Shown here piece by piece: positions 23,084 through 28,466 of a stretch of DNA of 28,466 bases. The notes beneath the pieces are model-generated. The model had not been told where the DNA came from, ran no database searches, and worked only from the letters and a program-made list of their open reading frames with translations. This stretch comes from Gemmatimonadota bacterium. Lineage in GTDB: Bacteria; Gemmatimonadota; Gemmatimonadetes; Gemmatimonadales; GWC2-71-9. Every line of letters starts with the position of its first letter. The stretch's first letter is position 1. The DNA lies in NCBI GenBank assembly GCA_003222235.1, contig QHVD01000032.1, positions 1-28,466 on the forward strand, given 5' to 3'. The translations under genes were made by a program, and so were the position numbers.

Positions 23084-23521
23084 TCAAGCTGATGCGTTGA
23101 ACAGGCGCAGAATCGCTCGGACGACCCGCCTCACCAGCCCCGGGGCGTGTCGCAGCGCGGCATGCCGCGTCCCCGTTGCCGGACCGGGTTCCCTGCCCCC
23201 TTCGCCGGCGAGCACTGCCGCAGCCGCGCTCCGCAAGTCCGCCTCGTACTGTTTCGGAAACGAGCGACCCAACACCCTGACCTCGAACCCCGGACCATCG
23301 GGGCTGCCGGCCAGCTCGACGACGCCGGGCGCCGCGCGCTCGATGACGTCGATGACCGGACGCAGCGTTTCCCCCTTCCCCTTTCCCGTTTTTCGGTAGT
23401 ATGCGTCGGTGACGGCGGCCACGACGCTGTCAGCTTCGAGCCGGCCCGCCACGTACCGCTCGAGGGCCCGCCTGGTGGCGCTCCAACCATGGAAGGCTTG
23501 ATCGCTAGCGCCCGAAGACAT
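23084..23521 (-). CDS. Hypothetical protein following rseP
   Basis: I do not recognise a family. The 145-aa frame starts at 23521 (MSSGASDQAFHGWS), overlapping the rseP 3' end by 17 nt, so it is probably co-translated. The middle (ALERYVAGRLEADSVVAAVTDAYYRKTGKGKGETLRPVIDVIERAAPGVVEL) looks like a real folded helical domain, followed by a beta-type stretch GFEVRVLGRSFPKQYEADL. The C-terminus is basic (GLVRRVVRAILRLF) and amphipathic. There is no signal peptide. Codon usage and the smooth overlap support a real gene. Confidence 0.65.
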   Translation of the reverse strand: MSSGASDQAFHGWSATRRALERYVAGRLEADSVVAAVTDAYYRKTGKGKGETLRPVIDVIERAAPGVVELAGSPDGPGFEVRVLGRSFPKQYEADLRSAAAAVLAGEGGREPGPATGTRHAALRHAPGLVRRVVRAILRLFNASA

Positions 23522-24875
23522 GCCCGAGCCAGCGAAGGATGTCGTTGGACGTGGCGAGGATCATGATGCCGAGGAGCACGACGAAGCCGATCTGCGTCAG
23601 GCGCAGGCGGAGCTCGAGTGGCAGAGGCTTCCGGCGCACGGCTTCCGCGACGAGGAACGCCGCCTGCCCGCCGTCGAGGATCGGGATCGGCAGCAGGTTG
23701 AGAATCGCGAGGTTCACGGACAGGAACGCCATGAAGCCGAGGAAGGTCCCGAGGCCGACCCGGGCCGCCTGCCCCGAGATCTGCCCGATCAGGAGCGGGC
23801 CGCCGAGCTCGCGTGGCGAGGCTTTGCCCGTCACGAACTTCGCAAGAAAGCCGAGGATCAGCGCGGCGCGGTCTCGTGTTTCCTGCCACCCGATGCGAGT
23901 GGCACCCAACGCGCCGGGCCTAGGAACGAGCAGCGGTCCGACGCCCACGAAACCGAAGCTCCGCACCTCTTTCGTGACCGAATCTTTCTCCTCCCGTCGC
24001 TGCGGCACGACCCGCAGCGAAACGCGCCCGGCGCCCCGCAGCACCTCGACCGCGAGCTCCCGTCCCGGACTGCTCCGAGCGGTGCGCGCAAAGTCCTGCC
24101 ACGACTGCACGGTGACTCCGTCGACCGTCAGGATGCGGTCCCCGGGCTTGAATCCGGCCTGCTCGCCCGCGCTACCGGCCTGGACTCTGGCAATGACGGG
24201 AGGCAGGGCCGGGCTCAGGGCCAGGACCATCCCGTAGCGGGTCGTCGTGTCCGTCTCGGGGACGTCGAGCACGATGGGGTCGGCGCGCCCGGCGACGCTG
24301 ACACGCAGCGGGCCGGGCGTGTTGACGAGCTTGAGACGGAGGTCGCCCCACGTCCGCACCGAGTCGCCATTCACCGCGGTGATGCGGTCGCCGCGACGCA
24401 GCGCGGCCAGGGCGCCGGCGCGCGGCGGCAGCTCGCTCACGACCACCGAATCCACCTGCGTCGTGGCGATGCTCTCCGGGCCGAGGGCCCCGGCGAACGC
24501 GAGCCCGGAGTACACGGCGAACGCGAACACGGCGTTCATCGTGACGCCGGCGAGGACGACGACGAAACGGGCCCACAGGGGTTTGCGATCGAACGCACGC
24601 GCCGGGTCAACGGGCACCGGGCTCTTGCCGCCTTCCAGGGCTCCCGCCGGCCCTTCGTCCTCGACCCCGGCCATCTTGACGTATCCCCCGAACGGGATCC
24701 ACGAGATCCAGTACTCAGTCTCGCCGCGCCGGAAGCTCACGACGGGCCGCCCGAACCCGAGCGAGAATCGGAGCACCTGGATGCCGACCGCCTTCGCCGC
24801 CATGAAGTGGCCTGCCTCATGTACGAAGATGAGCACGCCGAGCACGACGGCGAACGCGGCGAGCGTCAGGAGCAT
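23505..24875 (-). CDS. rseP: RseP/RasP-type site-2 intramembrane metalloprotease
   Basis: This M50B membrane protease typically cleaves anti-sigma factors and remnant signal peptides. The 456 residues start MLLTLAAFAVVLGVLIFVHEAGHFMAAKAVG with the zinc motif HEAGH. FGGYVKMAGVEDEG follows, then two PDZ-like domains (ALRRGDRITAVNGDSVRTWGDLR and EQAGFKPGDRILTVDGVTVQSWQDF). The C-terminal motif NLLPIPILDGGQAAF supplies the third ligand. The ATG at 24875 overlaps the dxr 3' end by 10 nt. Length is typical. Confidence 0.95.
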   Translation of the reverse strand: MLLTLAAFAVVLGVLIFVHEAGHFMAAKAVGIQVLRFSLGFGRPVVSFRRGETEYWISWIPFGGYVKMAGVEDEGPAGALEGGKSPVPVDPARAFDRKPLWARFVVVLAGVTMNAVFAFAVYSGLAFAGALGPESIATTQVDSVVVSELPPRAGALAALRRGDRITAVNGDSVRTWGDLRLKLVNTPGPLRVSVAGRADPIVLDVPETDTTTRYGMVLALSPALPPVIARVQAGSAGEQAGFKPGDRILTVDGVTVQSWQDFARTARSSPGRELAVEVLRGAGRVSLRVVPQRREEKDSVTKEVRSFGFVGVGPLLVPRPGALGATRIGWQETRDRAALILGFLAKFVTGKASPRELGGPLLIGQISGQAARVGLGTFLGFMAFLSVNLAILNLLPIPILDGGQAAFLVAEAVRRKPLPLELRLRLTQIGFVVLLGIMILATSNDILRWLGHVFGR

Positions 24876-25999
24876 GCGGCCTCGCGCGCCAGGCGGCGCG
24901 CCTCCCCGTCCGCCGCGAGCACGGCCTCGAGGGTGCTGGCCCCGGTCGGCCGGTACGATTGGAGCACGCGCTCGATCGTCCGCGCGATGCGCCCGAAGCG
25001 GATTTTCCCCGCGAGGAACAACTCCACCGCCACTTCGTTCGCGGCGTTGAACGCCGTCGGGGTCGTGCCGCCCGCCGCGGCCGCCGCGCGCCCCAGGGCG
25101 TAGGCGGCGTAGATCTCGGGGCGGATCGGCTCGAAGGTCAGCGCGCCCACCGCCACGGGATCGAAGCGCCGCGTCCCCGAGTCGGGGACGCGCTCGGGGT
25201 GCGTGAGGGCGTAGAGAATCGGCAGCTCCATGTTCGGGAATCCCACCTGTGCCAGCACCGACCCGTCCACGAACTCGACGAACGCGTGTACGACCGACTG
25301 CGGGTGCACGACCACCTCGACCGACTCGTAGGCCAGGCCGAACAGGAAGTGGGCCTCGATCACCTCGAGCGCCTTGTTGACGAGGGTCGCCGAATCCACG
25401 GTGATCTTTCTGCCCATCTTCCAGGTCGGGTGGCGCAGCGCCTCTTCCACGGTCGCCTGCGCCACGCGCTCGGGCGCCCAGGTCCGGAATGGCCCGCCCG
25501 ACGCCGTGAGGATCAGCCGAGCCACTTCGGTCGGGCGCCGGCCCGTGATGCATTGCAGGACGGCGCTGTGCTCGGAGTCGACCGGGACGATCTCACCTCC
25601 GCCGTCGCGCGCGGCGCGCACCACCAGCTCGCCGGCCATGACGAGCGTCTCCTTGTTCGCGAGCGCGACCCGCTTCCCCGCCGAGAGCGCCGCCAGCGTC
25701 GCCGGCAGCCCCGCCGCCCCGACGACCCCGTTCACCACGATGTTCACGTCCGGGCGGGTGGCGGCTTCGATCAGACAATCGATGCCGGTCCGCATTCCGC
25801 ATCCGGCATCCCGCATCCCGCCATTCACGATCCCGACATACGCCGGCCGCCACTCGGCCGCTTGCCGTTCGAGCAAAGCGACGTTCGAGTGCCCCGTCAG
25901 GGCGGTAACGCGAAACCGGTCCTGCTGCCGTGCCAGTACCTGGAGGGTCGAGCACCCGATCGAGCCGGTCGAACCGAGGATCGCGACCCCGACGCTCAT
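24866..25999 (-). CDS. dxr: 1-deoxy-D-xylulose 5-phosphate reductoisomerase
   Basis: This enzyme catalyses the NADPH-dependent second step of the MEP isoprenoid pathway. The 377 residues contain the dinucleotide motif ILGSTGSIGCSTLQV, GKRVALANKETLVMAGE, the metal/substrate motif IVPVDSEHSAVLQC, LTASGGPFR and HPTWKMGRKITVDSATLVNKALEVIEAHFLFG. HPQSVVHAFVEFVDGSVLAQVGFPNM completes the active-site flap region. The ATG at 25999 overlaps the cdsA stop (ATGA). Oddity: residues near 57-70 (VNGGMRDAGCGMRTG) are encoded by the dispersed GCGGGAT repeat, in a loop of the NADPH domain. The catalytic residues appear intact, so the enzyme is probably active. Confidence 0.95.
   Translation of the reverse strand: MSVGVAILGSTGSIGCSTLQVLARQQDRFRVTALTGHSNVALLERQAAEWRPAYVGIVNGGMRDAGCGMRTGIDCLIEAATRPDVNIVVNGVVGAAGLPATLAALSAGKRVALANKETLVMAGELVVRAARDGGGEIVPVDSEHSAVLQCITGRRPTEVARLILTASGGPFRTWAPERVAQATVEEALRHPTWKMGRKITVDSATLVNKALEVIEAHFLFGLAYESVEVVVHPQSVVHAFVEFVDGSVLAQVGFPNMELPILYALTHPERVPDSGTRRFDPVAVGALTFEPIRPEIYAAYALGRAAAAAGGTTPTAFNAANEVAVELFLAGKIRFGRIARTIERVLQSYRPTGASTLEAVLAADGEARRLAREAACS
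25794..25821 (-). repeat. Heptad repeat arm (GCGGGAT type) embedded in frame in dxr
   Basis: On the minus strand the bases read GCGGGAT, GCGGGAT, GCCGGAT, GCGGAAT at a strict 7-bp period, the same unit as the hairpin at 9574-9676. No complementary arm is seen nearby. It encodes MRDAGCGMR inside dxr, as the similar arm at the deacetylase 3' end encodes MRDGGCGMR. Confidence 0.8.
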
Positions 26000-26847
26000 G
26001 CGACGCCGAAGAGCCGGAACAGCGCCGCGCTGACGGGGAGAGCGAAGTAGAGGGAGTCGAGCCGGTCGAGCACGCCGCCGTGTCCAGGGATGAGCTTCGA
26101 CGAATCCTTCACGCCGACCTCGCGCTTGAGGAGGGACTCCGCGACGTCCCCGACCTGCGCCGCGAGCGCCACCACCACGCCCACCGCCACGAGTTGCCAG
26201 AGGCCAAGCCGCACGGCCACGCGGTCCAGGACGACCGAACCGTAGACGAGCGTGGCCACGAGCGCGCCGACGGCGCCGCCGACCGCGCCCGCCCATGTCT
26301 TTCGTGGCGACAACACCGGCGCGAGCTTCGGCCCGCCGAACAGCGTCCCCGCCGCCATGGCGCACGTGTCGCACACCCACGTCATCACCAGAGGAAGGAT
26401 CCCGAGGGCCACGGCGCCGCGCGGGTGGGCGTCGCTGTGGGGGCCGTGGCGGATCGCCACGACGAACGCGAGCAGGGCCGACGCGTACAGCGTGCCGAAC
26501 ATCGTGACGGCGACCGCCGTAAGGGGGCGGCGCGCAGGTCCCCGGGCCATCGCCGCGACCATCATCGCCAGGAGCCACAGCGCCCCGCCGTACAGCACCG
26601 GCTCCCAGTCCGCGTAGCCTTTCGCCCAGAACGTCGCGAGCGGGGCGGCCGCGGCCGCGCCCAGCCCCAGGGCTTCCAGCGGCTCGATTCCCTGGCGGCG
26701 CGCGAAGTCGTAGACCTCGCGCGCCCCCAGCACGCCGAGCACGGCGACCAGCGTCGCGAGCACCCACCCGCCCAGCCACACGACGCCCACGGACACGGCG
26801 ATCGCGGGGACCGCGAACGCGATGCGCACCAGCAGATTGCGGGACAT
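25996..26847 (-). CDS. cdsA: Phosphatidate cytidylyltransferase
   Basis: This integral membrane enzyme makes CDP-diacylglycerol from phosphatidate and CTP, the branch point of phospholipid synthesis. The 283 residues contain about seven or eight hydrophobic segments and the C-terminal CdsA signature SLLKREVGVKDSSKLIPGHGGVLDRLDS. WVCDTCAMAAGTLFGGPKLAPVLSPRKTWAGAVGG precedes it. The start MSRNLLVRIAF at 26847 shares one base with the uppS stop (TGATG), supporting co-translation. Confidence 0.95.
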   Translation of the reverse strand: MSRNLLVRIAFAVPAIAVSVGVVWLGGWVLATLVAVLGVLGAREVYDFARRQGIEPLEALGLGAAAAAPLATFWAKGYADWEPVLYGGALWLLAMMVAAMARGPARRPLTAVAVTMFGTLYASALLAFVVAIRHGPHSDAHPRGAVALGILPLVMTWVCDTCAMAAGTLFGGPKLAPVLSPRKTWAGAVGGAVGALVATLVYGSVVLDRVAVRLGLWQLVAVGVVVALAAQVGDVAESLLKREVGVKDSSKLIPGHGGVLDRLDSLYFALPVSAALFRLFGVA

Positions 26848-27587
26848 CACGCCGTGACCTTGCCGAACCGCCGCTCCCGTCCCTGATAGTCGAGAATCGC
26901 CTGAAAGAGATCCCGCCGCGTCACGTCGGGCCACAGCACCGGAGTGATGTAGAGCTCCGTGTAGGCGAGCTGCCAGAGGAGGAAGTTGGAGAGGCGCAGC
27001 TCGCCCGAGGTGCGGATCAGCAGGTCGGGGTCGCGCCAGGGGGCGGTGTACAGCTTCGCGCGGATCGCCTCCTCGTCGATGTCGTCGACCTGCCTGGTCC
27101 CGTCGAGCACCTCCTCGGCCAGGAGCCGCGCGGCGCGGGCCAGCTCCGCCCGGGAGGAATACGAGATGCAGAGGTTGAGCACGAGCCGCAGCCCGCCCGC
27201 CGTCTCCCGCTCGACGCGCTCCACCGCCGCGCGCGCCGCCGGCGCGAGCCGGGACCGCTCGCCCAGCACGTGCACGGCGACGCCCTGCTCCCGCAGCTCG
27301 TGCACCTCTTTCGCGATGTATTCCTCGAGCAGCCGCATCAGGGCGGAGATCTCGCTGGCGGGGCGCTGCCAGTTCTCCTCGGAAAAGGCGAACAGCGTCA
27401 GCACCTCGACGCCCGCCTCGAGGCAACCTTCGACCACCTCGCGCACCGCCTTCATCCCCTCCCGGTGGCCGAAGGGACGCGGGAGGTGGCGCTCCTGCGC
27501 CCAGCGCCCGTTGCCGTCCATGATCACCGCGACGTGAGCCGGCACGGAGCCGTTCATGCGGATCAGCGCGAGGAGATCGGCGGCCAT
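26847..27587 (-). CDS. uppS: Isoprenyl transferase (undecaprenyl diphosphate synthase)
   Basis: This cis-prenyltransferase makes the C55 carrier lipid precursor for peptidoglycan and surface polysaccharide. The 246 residues carry VAVIMDGNGRWAQERHLPRPFGHREG (catalytic Asp near residue 24), LTLFAFSEENWQRP, RTSGELRLSNFLLWQLAYTELYITPVLWPD and a terminal DYQGRERRFG, all family hallmarks. ATG at 27587 is used. An internal Met eleven residues in (MNGSVPAHVAV) is an alternative start. The gene begins 1 nt after the frr stop. Confidence 0.96.
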   Translation of the reverse strand: MAADLLALIRMNGSVPAHVAVIMDGNGRWAQERHLPRPFGHREGMKAVREVVEGCLEAGVEVLTLFAFSEENWQRPASEISALMRLLEEYIAKEVHELREQGVAVHVLGERSRLAPAARAAVERVERETAGGLRLVLNLCISYSSRAELARAARLLAEEVLDGTRQVDDIDEEAIRAKLYTAPWRDPDLLIRTSGELRLSNFLLWQLAYTELYITPVLWPDVTRRDLFQAILDYQGRERRFGKVTA

Positions 27588-27588
27588 C

Positions 27589-28152
27589 CTAGACCTCCAT
27601 GATCTCCGCTTCCTTAGCCTTCACCGCGGCGTCCACCTGCTTCAGATGGTCGTCGTGCAGCTTCTGGATGTCTTTCTCGGCGTGCTTCTTCTCGTCCTCG
27701 GAGACGTGCTCGGTCTTCTTAATCCGGCTGATCGCCTCGGCGCGGGCGTGGCGGATAGCGACGCGGCCTTCCTCGGCGAACTTGTGCACGACCTTCACGA
27801 GCTCCCGGCGGCGTTCCTCGGTCAGGGGGGGAATCGGGATGCGGACGACGCTGCCGTCGTTGGAGGGCGTGAGGCCGAGATCGGACGAGAGAATCGCCTT
27901 CTCAACCGCCTTGAGGAGCGACTTGTCCCACGGCTGGATGGTCAGGAGCTTGGGCTCGGGCGCGGCCACGCTCGCCACCTGACTCAGGGGCATTTCGCTC
28001 CCGTACGCCTCCACCTTCACGAGATCCAGGAGCGAGGTCGTGGCCTTGCCGCTGCGGACCGTGGCGAACTCCCGCTTCACGGCCTCGACTGCCCTGGCCA
28101 TGAGCTGCTTGGCCTGCCGCACATGGTCTTGCAGCCCAGTTACGGTGGTCAT
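27589..28152 (-). CDS. frr: Ribosome recycling factor
   Basis: RRF works with EF-G to split post-termination ribosomes. The 187-aa length is typical. Recognisable regions are FATVRSGKATTSLLDLVKVEAYGSEMPLSQVASVAAPEPKLLTIQPWDKSLLKAVEKAI, LGLTPSNDGSVVRIPIPPLTEERRRELVKVV and the C-terminal helix with SEDEKKHAEKDIQKLHDD. The ATG at 28152 overlaps the pyrH stop by 4 nt, the common pyrH-frr arrangement. Confidence 0.97.
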   Translation of the reverse strand: MTTVTGLQDHVRQAKQLMARAVEAVKREFATVRSGKATTSLLDLVKVEAYGSEMPLSQVASVAAPEPKLLTIQPWDKSLLKAVEKAILSSDLGLTPSNDGSVVRIPIPPLTEERRRELVKVVHKFAEEGRVAIRHARAEAISRIKKTEHVSEDEKKHAEKDIQKLHDDHLKQVDAAVKAKEAEIMEV

Positions 28153-28466
28153 TGCACGACCGTGCCGACGCGCTCGCCGGCCAGCACCCTGGCCGTGGCG
28201 CCGGGCTCGTTGATGTTAAACACCACGATGGGAAGCTTGTTCTCCTTGCAGAGGCCGAACGCGTTCGCGTCCATCACGGCGTACCCGTTGACGATCGCGT
28301 CGCGGAAGGAGAGCTCGGCGAGAAACGTCGCTTCGGGGTCCTTCTTGGGGTCCGCCGTGTACACGCCGTCCACGTTCGTAGCCTTGAGGAGCACCTTCGC
28401 CTCGATCTCCAGGGCCCGCAGGACCGCAGCCGTGTCCGTGGAAAAGTAGGGATTCCCCGTGCCTCC
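28149..28466 (-). CDS. pyrH: UMP kinase, N-terminus beyond the window
   Basis: This amino-acid-kinase-family enzyme phosphorylates UMP to UDP. The window holds the C-terminal 105 residues, open to the last base. It begins GGTGNPYFSTDTAAVLRALEI, the nucleotide-binding segment, and continues ATNVDGVYTADPKKDPEATF and LPIVVFNINEPG, all diagnostic of PyrH. About 130 N-terminal residues are missing. The stop overlaps the frr start. Confidence 0.95.
   Translation of the reverse strand, partial: GGTGNPYFSTDTAAVLRALEIEAKVLLKATNVDGVYTADPKKDPEATFLAELSFRDAIVNGYAVMDANAFGLCKENKLPIVVFNINEPGATARVLAGERVGTVVQ

Overview
The window is GC-rich, gene-dense bacterial chromosome. The mre/rod elongasome, an RseP-type intramembrane protease and an HlyD-type periplasmic adaptor suggest a two-membrane (Gram-negative) cell. 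High GC, short leaders, a plastid-type FabI and the general gene content make an uncultured Gemmatimonadota-like bacterium my best guess. That placement is inference: there is no rRNA or tRNA gene here, and it was not tested against a database.

Layout. (1) 1-7081, minus strand: a compact run mreB-mreC-mreD-mrdA(PBP2)-rodA-accD-folC, giving cell-shape and lateral-wall synthesis followed by malonyl-CoA and folate synthesis; folC is cut by the window edge. (2) 7170-9572, plus strand: an apparently leaderless ferredoxin overlapping a geranylgeranyl-reductase-family flavoprotein, then a plastid-type enoyl-ACP reductase (fabI). (3) 9573-10562: a frameshifted NodB polysaccharide deacetylase, flanked on both sides by inverted arrays of 7-bp repeats and carrying a near-perfect palindrome. 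(4) 10763-14448, plus strand: the most unusual locus. A sigma-54-like -24/-12 element and a 5' stem-loop precede a 44-codon ORF with an excellent ribosome binding site. Its product looks like a leader-plus-core peptide. A strong hairpin follows, then a 798-aa fusion of PqqD-like domain, M50 site-2 protease and HlyD adaptor, and a translationally overlapping 321-aa protein of unknown function. I read this as a candidate peptide maturation and export system. (5) 14402-17115, minus strand: xylA-xylB. (6) 17265-17987, plus strand: an exported cyclophilin-type prolyl isomerase. (7) 18053-22984, minus strand: rpsO-pnp-M16 peptidase-ald, with a probable processing hairpin in the rpsO-pnp spacer and a heptad hairpin before ald. 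(8) 23084-28466, minus strand: pyrH(partial)-frr-uppS-cdsA-dxr-rseP-hypothetical, a classic envelope, isoprenoid and translation cluster in which most neighbours overlap by 1-17 nt.

A second theme is a set of dispersed repeats built on one plan: tandem 7-bp units in one arm, their reverse complements in the other, and a 19-49 nt loop. Three unrelated heptads (GTCAGAC, GCGGGAT, GTGTGAC/GTGCAAC) use this plan at four intergenic sites. A single arm of the GCGGGAT type also lies in frame inside dxr.
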